DNA of 8,625 nt from Hyphomicrobiales bacterium (lineage in GTDB: Bacteria; Pseudomonadota; Alphaproteobacteria; Rhizobiales; Devosiaceae), in NCBI GenBank assembly GCA_027082895.1, contig JALWTJ010000079.1, forward strand, positions 1 to 8,625, read 5' to 3'. The translations under genes and the position numbers were made by a program. Shown piece by piece: positions 1-5,995 of the stretch. Each line of letters starts with the position of its first letter. Position 1 is the first letter of the stretch. The notes below the pieces were generated by a model that saw only the letters and a program-made list of their open reading frames with translations, searched no databases and had not been told where the DNA came from.

Positions 1-141
1 GGTGTGGACATGGGGCGCAACATCTTCCAGTCCGATGATCCCGTTGCCATGATCCAGGCGGTGTCCCGGGTGGTGCATGAACTGCTGCCGGTCGATCAGG
101 CCTTTGAACTCTACAATGACCTGAAAAACGCCCGGGACTGA
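1..141 (+). CDS. C-terminal end of a class I aldolase, DhnA/LsrF type (partial)
   Basis: Only the last 46 residues and the TGA stop (139-141) are in the window; the gene enters from the left edge. The visible peptide starts GVDMGRNIFQ, continues with DPVAMIQAV and ends in a helix containing AFELYNDL. The GVDMGRNxxQ stretch followed by P-x-A-M is typical of the last beta-alpha unit of DeoC/LacD/DhnA-type TIM-barrel aldolases. These include LsrF, the thiolase that degrades phosphorylated autoinducer-2, and archaeal-type fructose-bisphosphate aldolases. The glycine/arginine loop in that family helps bind the substrate phosphate. The Schiff-base lysine lies upstream and cannot be seen, so LsrF, sugar-phosphate aldolase and other family members cannot be told apart. 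It is followed by its own terminator, so it is probably not co-transcribed with the downstream sugar operon. The family call is from recognition of this short end only. Confidence 0.65.
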   Translation, partial: GVDMGRNIFQSDDPVAMIQAVSRVVHELLPVDQAFELYNDLKNARD

Positions 142-209
142 AAACCCCGGACCTGAAAGGGCACGGCCCCCGGAAACGCAAACAGCAAAAGCCACAAATC
201 TTTTCAAGA

Positions 210-234
210 GGCGGGAATAATTCCCGCCCCTTTT
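210..234 (+). terminator. Rho-independent terminator after the aldolase gene
   Basis: An 8-bp perfect stem (GGCGGGAA at 210-217 pairing with TTCCCGCC at 221-228) closes a 3-nt TAA loop and is followed by CC and a TTTT run at 231-234. It lies about 70 bases after the aldolase stop and about 60 bases before the next gene, so it separates the two transcription units. The T-run is short, but the stem is strong. Confidence 0.75.
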
Positions 235-294
235 GCGTATGCCTTCATGTTCAATGCCTTTTGGCGGTTCTGACAATGCACATGGAGACAGACA

Positions 295-687
295 ATGAAA
301 CCTGCACAACTGGCCCTTGCGGCCGCACTCGTTTTTGCTGCCAGCGGGAGTATCGCCATAGCGGCATCCCAGGATGCGCCGGTAATGAAAGCCGAGTATC
401 AGGGGGATATTTACCTGATCGACGCCAACAAGATGACCCTTTACACCTTCGACAATGACCGGCACGGCGTTTCCAACTGTTCCGGTGAGTGCGCGATCAA
501 GTGGCCTCCACTGACGGTGGAAGCCGGAACGGCTCTGCCGTACAATTATTCCTTGATCAGGCGTGCGGATGGTTCCATGCAGATCGCCTACAAGGGGCAT
601 CCGCTCTATCGCTGGTTCAAGGATCAGCATCCCACCGAGCAGACCGGTGATGGCGTCAAGGGCGTGTGGCACGTCGCCCGCCCCTGA
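295..687 (+). CDS. Secreted repeat (COG4315 / Lipoprotein_15) family protein
   Basis: A 130-residue exported protein of unknown function. Residues 1-24 look like a Sec signal peptide: Lys2, a hydrophobic Ala/Leu/Val core, and a likely cleavage after AIAA before Ser25. There is no lipobox cysteine, so the mature protein is probably soluble in the periplasm, although the Pfam family is named after lipoproteins. Two copies of the family repeat are visible. The first has LYTFDND (49-55) followed by a CxxxC pair (Cys62, Cys66) and a KWPPL segment (69-73). The second has PLYRWFKD (103-110), then TGDG and VWHV (124-127). The Y-x-[FW]-x-x-D pattern and the N-C-S-G-x-C-x-x-x-W-P-P-L block are the family signature. 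The two cysteines could form a disulfide. The start is ATG 295, with GGAGA at 284-288 spaced 6 nt. It stands alone between two terminators, so its neighbours give no functional clue. The family is sure, the role unknown. Confidence 0.88.
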   Translation: MKPAQLALAAALVFAASGSIAIAASQDAPVMKAEYQGDIYLIDANKMTLYTFDNDRHGVSNCSGECAIKWPPLTVEAGTALPYNYSLIRRADGSMQIAYKGHPLYRWFKDQHPTEQTGDGVKGVWHVARP

Positions 688-740
688 GACTTTTCAAGAA
701 ATCCTCAAGAAATCGTTCCGCTCATCCGAACGATCAACTG

Positions 741-772
741 GCCGGCTGTCCATGCGATGGCCGGCATTTTTT
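741..772 (+). terminator. Rho-independent terminator after the secreted-repeat gene
   Basis: The stem GCCGGC (741-746) pairs with GCCGGC (760-765). It can be extended inward through two wobble pairs, T749-A757 and C750-G756, leaving a CATGC loop. A run of six T at 767-772 follows directly after one A. The position, about 55 bases after the stop at 687, fits the end of a single-gene transcript. Confidence 0.85.
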
Positions 773-900
773 ATTCTGTCCGCAGGAAATGGGTGCCCGA
801 AGGCTGCCACAACCGGGTGGCTGACGGCGCAAATCGGGTTTATGCCTGTGGAATAATCATTGTATCTTCCCAAAAACTATTCCGGAAGGGCACATTTAGG

Positions 901-930
901 TTGCGCATTGGTCCGACATTGGTGTTAGAT
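901..930 (+). promoter_or_regulatory. Candidate promoter of the sugar operon, with a direct repeat
   Basis: The bases from the terminator at 772 to the first operon start at 981 contain no gene and must hold the operon promoter. The best sigma-70-like match I can find is TTGCGC (901-906) and TTAGAT (925-930) with an 18-nt spacer. An alternative -10, TATAGA at 934-939, lacks a well-spaced -35. Inside the spacer the heptamer CATTGGT occurs twice (906-912 and 917-923), with an 11-base period, about one helical turn. That arrangement could be a regulator site or chance. The remainder (773-900) shows only a small GCCAC/GTGGC hairpin at 806-821 and nothing else I can name. This call is weak. Confidence 0.3.
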
Positions 931-980
931 GGGTATAGAGCATCGTTTTGCCCGGGGAGAGGCAAGGGAGAGAAGCCGAA

Positions 981-1799
981 ATGCGCGACGCGCCTGCCCA
1001 CAAAGTGCAACTGGAAGTCTGCATTGAAGACCTTGCCGGGTTGACCGCTGCCCGGGAAGGGGGGGCGGACCGGGTCGAACTGTGCAGCGCCCTGCAGATC
1101 GGGGGGCTGACCCCCAGCCATGGTTTCATGAAAGAGGCGGCGCGCATGCGGATTGCGGCTGCCGCATTGATTCGGCCGCGCCCGGGAAACTTTGTTTTCG
1201 GTGACCGGGAGCAGGCCATCATGCTCGACGATATCGCCTTTGCCCGTGATCTGGGACTGGAAGGGGTCGTGATTGGCGCCTCCCGGGAAGATGGTTCCCT
1301 TGATATGGCGGCCCTGAAGGAAATGTGCACGGCGGCCGGCCCCCTCCGCATTTGCCTGCACCGGGTGTTTGATCTTGTCCCGGATCCCTTCGTGGCCATT
1401 GATCAGGCCGCGGATCTGGGCATTTCGCGTATCCTGACATCCGGCCAGCATCCGGCGATCGAAAAGGGGATTCCGCTCCTGCATCGGCTGGTCCAGCATG
1501 CCGGTGATCGGCTTGACATCATGCCCGGGGGCGGGGTCAATCCCACCAACATATCCGCAATCCTTGGTTGCGGTGTCCGCCAGATCCATTCCTCCTGCAG
1601 TTGGGACTATGAAACGCCCGCAGCGTCCCTGACGGCCTTCGGATTCAGCGGCGCCCGGGTGCGCCGGCCCGTTCCGGCAGACGCCGTGCGCGCTTTCCGG
1701 TCCTTGCTGGGCCGGATCACCGCACAAGAGGGCAAGGGGAAGGCCCCGCAGCACATTTCCGCAGAGTCGGTGCAGGCAGAAACTGGAGGCATGGCGTGA
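981..1799 (+). CDS. cutC: CutC family TIM-barrel protein, first gene of the sugar operon
   Basis: A 272-residue cytoplasmic protein of the CutC family. Recognisable blocks, in order: LEVC (11-14), GGADRVELC (27-35), GGLTPS (41-46), IRPRPGNF (64-71), CLHRVFD (125-131), RILTSG (150-155), MPGGGV (181-186) and QIHSS (201-205). These match the conserved strand ends of the CutC barrel, including the paired cysteines near the N terminus (Cys14, Cys35) and the His127-Arg128 pair. Known members are about 240-250 residues. The extra 20 or so residues here form a polar C-terminal tail (from about 250) unlikely to belong to the barrel. The ATG at 981 is chosen because AAGGGAGA (964-971) precedes it by 9 nt and the family N terminus begins a few residues later; an in-frame TTG at 948 has no comparable site. 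The family was named for copper tolerance in E. coli, but its biochemical activity is not settled. Here its stop overlaps the start of an oxidoreductase in a sugar-import operon, so I infer a role in carbohydrate metabolism. Family sure, function open. Confidence 0.93.
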   Translation: MRDAPAHKVQLEVCIEDLAGLTAAREGGADRVELCSALQIGGLTPSHGFMKEAARMRIAAAALIRPRPGNFVFGDREQAIMLDDIAFARDLGLEGVVIGASREDGSLDMAALKEMCTAAGPLRICLHRVFDLVPDPFVAIDQAADLGISRILTSGQHPAIEKGIPLLHRLVQHAGDRLDIMPGGGVNPTNISAILGCGVRQIHSSCSWDYETPAASLTAFGFSGARVRRPVPADAVRAFRSLLGRITAQEGKGKAPQHISAESVQAETGGMA

Positions 1800-2947
1800 A
1801 GATCGGGGTTGTCGGACTGGGGTTCCGCCTGGGATATCTGATGATTGTCATTGCCAGGACGATTCCCGGCATCCGTTTTGTTGGTTATGTGGACCCCGAG
1901 CCCTATGGTCTTGCCGATGTGAAGGCCAACGATGTGGATCCGGGCACTTCCTACGATAGCATTGAAAAACTGGTGGACGCTGAAAAGCCCGATCTGATCA
2001 TGATCGGCTCCCCCAACCACATGCATCTTCAACATATCGGGGAAGCCCTGCAATTGGGACAGCGCATCTTTACCGAAAAGCCGGTCGTGACCAGCGAAAA
2101 GGATACCTTTGCCCTGCTGGACCTGATCAGGCAGCATGGCGGGCCGGACAAGGTCTCCATCGGTCTGGTCCTGCGCTACGCCCCCCTTTATCGTGATCTG
2201 GTAGCTGCCCGTGACAACGGATTGCTGGGCAAGATCGTTTCCATCGAGGCATCCGAGCATATCGCCCCCTATCACGGGGCATTTTTCATGCGTGACTGGC
2301 GCCGTTACAGTTCCTATTCCGGGGGCTTCATGCTGGAAAAGTGCTGTCACGACATTGACCTGTACCAGGGGCTTGTCGGCAGCCGCGCCCGCCGGATTGC
2401 CAGCTTTGGCGGTCGCAAGACCTTTATTCCCGAAAACGCCCCGGACAAATCCGGCATCAATGACATGGAAGTCTATTACCGCAAGCCGGGCGGCTGGATG
2501 TCCAGCGACAGGGTTTTTGACGGGGACGGGGATATTGTCGATTATCAGACTGCCATCGTTGAATTTGAGGGCGAGGAAAATCTGTGTTTTCATACCAACC
2601 TGAACGTGCCCGACGAGTTTCGCCGTTTTTGCGTCATAGGCTCCCATGGCATGGCGGAAGGGGACTTCATCCGCAATTTCTTCCGGGTGCACAATGCGCG
2701 CACCAGCGAGAAACTGATTGACAAGTCCTATCAGGCCAGCGGGCTTTCGGTGCACTATGGTGCCGACGAAAACATGATTGCCGACCTGTTCCGCCATTAT
2801 CTGGACGGAGCACCCCTGCCGGTTTCCATCGTTGACGGGTTGGCAGCGGGCCTGACAGCGATCAAGATGGACGAAGCCCGGGCGCGCAAAAGCGTTATCG
2901 ACATGGCGCCGACCTGGGAAAAGTTTGACAGTTACGGATTGAAGTAG
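1796..2947 (+). CDS. Gfo/Idh/MocA family NAD(P)-dependent oxidoreductase
   Basis: A 383-residue cytoplasmic dehydrogenase, of the family acting on sugars, inositols and their derivatives. The N terminus is a Rossmann fold: IGVVGLGFRLG (3-13) is the dinucleotide loop, and Asp33 in YVDPEP sits where family members contact the cofactor ribose, suggesting NAD(H). TEKPV (93-97) is the family EKP motif, whose lysine is the usual catalytic residue. The C-terminal alpha/beta domain carries EKCCHDIDLYQ (181-191), matching the conserved His-x-x-Asp substrate site. The third Rossmann glycine is one residue later than the usual GxGxxG spacing (Gly7, Gly9, Gly13). The start is GTG 1796, which overlaps the CutC stop (TGA 1797-1799) and has GGAGG at 1785-1789, 6 nt away, so the two are translationally coupled. 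The stop at 2945-2947 is 8 nt before the first permease. Most likely it oxidises or reduces the compound brought in by the transporter; the exact substrate cannot be told from sequence. Confidence 0.93.
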   Translation: MKIGVVGLGFRLGYLMIVIARTIPGIRFVGYVDPEPYGLADVKANDVDPGTSYDSIEKLVDAEKPDLIMIGSPNHMHLQHIGEALQLGQRIFTEKPVVTSEKDTFALLDLIRQHGGPDKVSIGLVLRYAPLYRDLVAARDNGLLGKIVSIEASEHIAPYHGAFFMRDWRRYSSYSGGFMLEKCCHDIDLYQGLVGSRARRIASFGGRKTFIPENAPDKSGINDMEVYYRKPGGWMSSDRVFDGDGDIVDYQTAIVEFEGEENLCFHTNLNVPDEFRRFCVIGSHGMAEGDFIRNFFRVHNARTSEKLIDKSYQASGLSVHYGADENMIADLFRHYLDGAPLPVSIVDGLAAGLTAIKMDEARARKSVIDMAPTWEKFDSYGLK

Positions 2948-2955
2948 GATCACAG

Positions 2956-3849
2956 ATGGCCGTTACCGCAAGAAAAACCGACTATTTCCCCTATCTGCTG
3001 CTGATCCCGGCATTGGTGGTCACGATCATCATCGTGGCCTGGCCCGTGATCGAGACCGTGCGCCTGTCCTTTACCGATGCATCCCTCAAGCCCACGGAAA
3101 ACTTTGTCGGCCTGCACAATTACCAGCGCATGTTTGCCCGCAAGTTTCCCGAAACCATCATGCGCACCTTCTACTGGATGGGCCTTTCGGTATCCCTGAA
3201 GATCATTCTGGGAGTTGCCGGAGCGGCCCTGCTCAACTCCGCCGTGCCGGGGCGCAACCTGTTCCGTGTGCTGGTCATGCCTCCCTGGATCGTGCCTATC
3301 GCCATCGGCGTCTTTATCTGGAGCTGGATGTACAATGGCCAGTTCGGCATGATTTCCGGCCTGTTGCAGCGCTTCGGGTTGATCTCGGAACCGATGGAAT
3401 TTCTTGCCTACCGCCAGTCCGCCTTCCTTTCCACCATCGTTACCGACGTATGGGTCGGAACGCCCCTTGTCACCGTCTACCTGCTGGCGGCCATGCAGGG
3501 GATAAGAAGCGATCTGCTGGAAGCGGCCTGGGTGGATGGGGCAGGGCGCTTTTACCGTTTCCGGCGCATAACCCTGCCCTTGATCATGCCGTCCATTGCC
3601 ACCATGTCCCTGCTGTCCGCCATCTGGACGTTCAATTCCTTCGACATCATCTGGATCCTGACCGAGGGCGGCCCGCGGAACGCCACCACCACCATGATCA
3701 TTGACACCTACAAGACCGCCATTTCCCGCTTCAAGTATGGGGAAGGCTCCGCGCGCGCGGTGATGATCGTTCTGTTCCTGTCCCTGTTCGCCGGATTTTA
3801 TTTCCTGATGATTTCCCGGATCGCCAAAAAGGAGGTCGGCAATGATTAA
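2956..3849 (+). CDS. Sugar ABC transporter permease, MalF/UgpA type
   Basis: A 297-residue inner-membrane protein with about six hydrophobic segments, roughly at residues 12-34, 72-94, 103-125, 158-180, 208-232 and 266-288. The cytoplasmic EAA loop that docks on the ATPase is at 189-214 (EAAWVDGAGRFYRFRR, then LPLIMP). The length and the NYQRMF segment (55-60) in the first periplasmic loop fit the MalF/UgpA half of CUT1 importers, in the short form without the large periplasmic domain of E. coli MalF. It forms the transmembrane channel with the next gene product. ATG 2956 is preceded by AGGA (2946-2949), which overlaps the preceding TAG stop. Its final codons overlap the second permease start by 8 bp. 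The transported solute cannot be predicted from the permease. Confidence 0.95.
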   Translation: MAVTARKTDYFPYLLLIPALVVTIIIVAWPVIETVRLSFTDASLKPTENFVGLHNYQRMFARKFPETIMRTFYWMGLSVSLKIILGVAGAALLNSAVPGRNLFRVLVMPPWIVPIAIGVFIWSWMYNGQFGMISGLLQRFGLISEPMEFLAYRQSAFLSTIVTDVWVGTPLVTVYLLAAMQGIRSDLLEAAWVDGAGRFYRFRRITLPLIMPSIATMSLLSAIWTFNSFDIIWILTEGGPRNATTTMIIDTYKTAISRFKYGEGSARAVMIVLFLSLFAGFYFLMISRIAKKEVGND

Positions 3850-4684
3850 CAAGTACCGCTGGTGGGAAATGCTTCTCATCTATTGTGGCATTACCCTGTT
3901 GCTGATTTTTCTGCTGGCCCCGTTCGTGGAAGCCTTCGTGGTCTCCCTGCGGCCCATCCAGGCCCTGCGCTCCATTCCCTATCGCTTCATTACCGAGAAC
4001 ATGTCCTTTGACGCCTACCACAGCATGTGGAAGAGCGTGCCCCTTCTGTGGCTGTACATGTTCAATTCCTTCATGATTGCGGCGGCCGTGACCTTTTTCG
4101 CCCTGATCGCGGTCATTCCGGCCGCCTATGCCTTCGCCCGCTTCGAATTCAAGGGGCGTGACGGTCTGCTGACGGCGTTCCTTGCCATCAACATGGTATC
4201 CGGTGCCGTACTGCTTATTCCCCTTTACAAGGTGATGAAACAGCTGGGGCTGCTCAATACCTATTTTGCCATGATCGCGCCGGGAGCCGCCTTTTCCATC
4301 CCCACCGGCATCTGGCTGCTGCGCTCCTATCTTCTCAAGATTCCCAAGGAGCTTGAAGAGGCCGCATGGGCGGATGGAGCTTCGCGTCTTTACACCCTGC
4401 GCCGGGTGATCCTGCCCATCGCCATGCCCGGCATCGTCGTGGTGGCCATAGCCACCTTCATCGGCGCCTATGCCCAGCAATTCCTGTTTGCTCTGACCTT
4501 CAATTCGGTCAATGAGCTCAACCCCTTGCCTGTTGGCATGTTCCAGTTCTTCGGTCGTCAGACCATTGTCTGGAACGAGCTGATGGCTGCAAGTCTGGTC
4601 GGCATCTTGCCAGTGCTGATCGTTTATATCTTCCTCCAGAAGTACATTGTCGCGGGCCTGACGGCCGGTGCGGTGAAGGAGTAG
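3842..4684 (+). CDS. Sugar ABC transporter permease, MalG/UgpE type
   Basis: A 280-residue inner-membrane protein, partner of the preceding permease. Hydrophobic segments lie roughly at 10-34, 73-98, 109-131, 141-163, 188-212 and 247-270. The EAA loop is at 172-197 (EEAAWADGASRLYTLRR, then LPIAMP). The N-terminal arrangement, with one helix, a SLRP segment (35-38) and then a short periplasmic stretch, fits the MalG/UgpE/LacG group. The ATG at 3842 lies inside the end of the upstream permease gene, with a near-perfect Shine-Dalgarno AAGGAGGT (3829-3835 core) 6 nt upstream. This gives strong coupling and supports equal production of the two subunits. It ends in TAG at 4682-4684, and only 36 bases without any hairpin separate it from the binding-protein gene. 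Confidence 0.95.
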   Translation: MINKYRWWEMLLIYCGITLLLIFLLAPFVEAFVVSLRPIQALRSIPYRFITENMSFDAYHSMWKSVPLLWLYMFNSFMIAAAVTFFALIAVIPAAYAFARFEFKGRDGLLTAFLAINMVSGAVLLIPLYKVMKQLGLLNTYFAMIAPGAAFSIPTGIWLLRSYLLKIPKELEEAAWADGASRLYTLRRVILPIAMPGIVVVAIATFIGAYAQQFLFALTFNSVNELNPLPVGMFQFFGRQTIVWNELMAASLVGILPVLIVYIFLQKYIVAGLTAGAVKE

Positions 4685-4720
4685 GATAAAAATCTTGGCT
4701 GAACCTACCAAAGGGAGACT

Positions 4721-5935
4721 ATGATGAAACTGACTTCAATACTCATGGGTGGTGCGCTCGTGCTGGCCGGGCTGGGATCAGCCGCTGCCGCCGACGTGCG
4801 CATTCACTTTATCAATTGCGGTGACGATCAGGGGGGCGGCAACGCCGTTCATACGCGCCTGATCGCCGAATGGGAGGCTGCGAACCCGGGATACAAGGTC
4901 GATCGTGAATTTGTTCCCTGGGGCCAGTGCCAGGAAAAGTCCACCACCCTTGCGTCGGCCGGTGATCCGCCCGCTCTTGCCTACATGGGATCGCGGACCC
5001 TCAAGCAGTTGTCGGCCAATGACCTGATCATTCCCATCGACATGACCGATGAGGAAAAGGCAACCTATGCGCCGCCGATTCTGGGCACCATCACCGCCAA
5101 CGGCAAGGTCTGGGGCACGCCGATCGCCTTTTCGACCAAGGCCCTTTACTGGAACAAGGACCTGTTCTCTGCCGCCGGTCTGGATCCGGAATCCCCGCCC
5201 AAGACCTGGGATGAATGGCTGGCTGACGCCACCGCCATCAACGACAAGACCGATGCCGCCGGCATGGGCATTGCCGCTGCGTCCTTCGACAACACCATGC
5301 ACCAGTTCCTGAACTATGTGTACACCAATGGTGGCCAGGTCATTGATTCCGATGGCAATATCGTCTTCAACTCGCCCAACAATGTCGAAGCACTGCAGAT
5401 GTATGCGGATCTGGCCAAGGTTGCCGAACCCGGCCCCATCGCCTACGACCGCGGCAAGCTGCGCCCGCTGTTCATCAACGGCCAGATCGGCATGATGATT
5501 TCGGGCCCCTGGGAACGCGGCCTGATCGGTGACGTGAACTGGGGTGTTGCCCCGATTCCGGTTGGTCCCCATGGTGGCCCCGGCACCCTGCTCATCACCG
5601 ACTCCCTTGCCGTGTTCAAGGGCACTGGTGTCGAAGAGCAGGCCCTGTCCCTGGCCAAGTGGCTGACCAGCCCCGAACATCAGCTGGAGTTTGAAATCGC
5701 TTCCGGCCTGACACCCCTGCGTGACCTGCCTGGTGTGCAGGCTCTGCGGGAAAAGGATCCCACCTGGAACGCCTTCCTTGATGCCATTGCAACCGGCGGT
5801 CCCGAGCCCTTCGTGACCGATTATGTTGGTCTGCAGGACACCATCAATGAGGCCATCCAGTCCGTGATCCTTGGCGAAGCAACGCCTGAAGAGGCGATTG
5901 CCGACGCTGCCGATCAGCTGGAAGACTACAAATAA
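4721..5935 (+). CDS. Periplasmic sugar-binding protein of the ABC importer (UgpB/MalE-like)
   Basis: A 404-residue extracellular solute-binding protein (family 1, COG1653). Residues 1-24 are a Sec signal peptide: Lys3, a hydrophobic core, and probable cleavage at SAAAA before Asp25. No lipobox is present, so the protein is free in the periplasm. Features of the fold include the first strand VRIHFINCG (26-34), LIAEWEAANPGYKV (47-60), ASAGDPPALAYM (78-89), GKVWGTPIAFSTKALYWNKDLF (split around 128-149), INGQIGMMISGPW (252-264) and WGVAPIPVGP (274-283), all typical of this family. The mature protein has just two cysteines (Cys33 and Cys70), which could form a disulfide. Two ATGs stand in tandem (4721 and 4724); AAGGGAGA at 4711-4718 lies nearer the usual distance from the second, and the difference does not affect the mature protein. 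It captures the substrate for the two upstream permeases; specificity is not readable by eye. The gene order, with the binding protein after the permeases and before the ATPase, is less common. Confidence 0.95.
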   Translation: MMKLTSILMGGALVLAGLGSAAAADVRIHFINCGDDQGGGNAVHTRLIAEWEAANPGYKVDREFVPWGQCQEKSTTLASAGDPPALAYMGSRTLKQLSANDLIIPIDMTDEEKATYAPPILGTITANGKVWGTPIAFSTKALYWNKDLFSAAGLDPESPPKTWDEWLADATAINDKTDAAGMGIAAASFDNTMHQFLNYVYTNGGQVIDSDGNIVFNSPNNVEALQMYADLAKVAEPGPIAYDRGKLRPLFINGQIGMMISGPWERGLIGDVNWGVAPIPVGPHGGPGTLLITDSLAVFKGTGVEEQALSLAKWLTSPEHQLEFEIASGLTPLRDLPGVQALREKDPTWNAFLDAIATGGPEPFVTDYVGLQDTINEAIQSVILGEATPEEAIADAADQLEDYK

Positions 5936-5942
5936 GCAACAA

Positions 5943-5974
5943 CGGGTCCCGGTTCTCCCGGGGCCCGCACTTTT
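5943..5974 (+). terminator. Intercistronic hairpin between binding-protein and ATPase genes
   Basis: A 10-bp stem (5943-5952 with 5958-5967, one G-T wobble) closes a TTCTC loop. It starts 8 bases after the binding-protein stop and is followed by CAC and TTTT (5971-5974). The stem is very stable, but the T-run is short and interrupted. It could act as a partial terminator or as a 3' stabiliser that keeps the binding-protein message more abundant than the ATPase message, as is known for other ABC operons. The ATPase Shine-Dalgarno lies only 16 bases downstream of the stem. Confidence 0.7.
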
Positions 5975-5995
5975 CTGGAATTGAGGAAGAAACAG

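Noticed and set aside
1..687. An autoinducer-2 (lsr) system made of the LsrF-like aldolase and the sugar-type importer
   Set aside because: The aldolase is seen only at its C terminus and is separated by a terminator. The importer is of CUT1 type with a MalK-like ATPase, unlike the CUT2-type Lsr transporter.
781..850. Possible riboswitch or structured RNA (GGGTGCCC then a GCCAC/GTGGC hairpin)
   Set aside because: Compared by eye with cobalamin, fluoride and SAM-type consensus sequences, it lacks the conserved cores. Only a 5-bp hairpin remains, and it lies upstream of the likely promoter.
1607..2953. 448-codon open frame on the minus strand across the oxidoreductase gene
   Set aside because: It is antisense to a gene with clear family motifs. 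Its translation has no recognisable domain, and the frame stays open because of GC-rich codon usage on the coding strand.
2950..4711. Two long minus-strand frames across the permease genes, rich in His, Gly, Gln and Asp
   Set aside because: The composition is the antisense image of hydrophobic membrane-segment codons on the plus strand, not a real protein.
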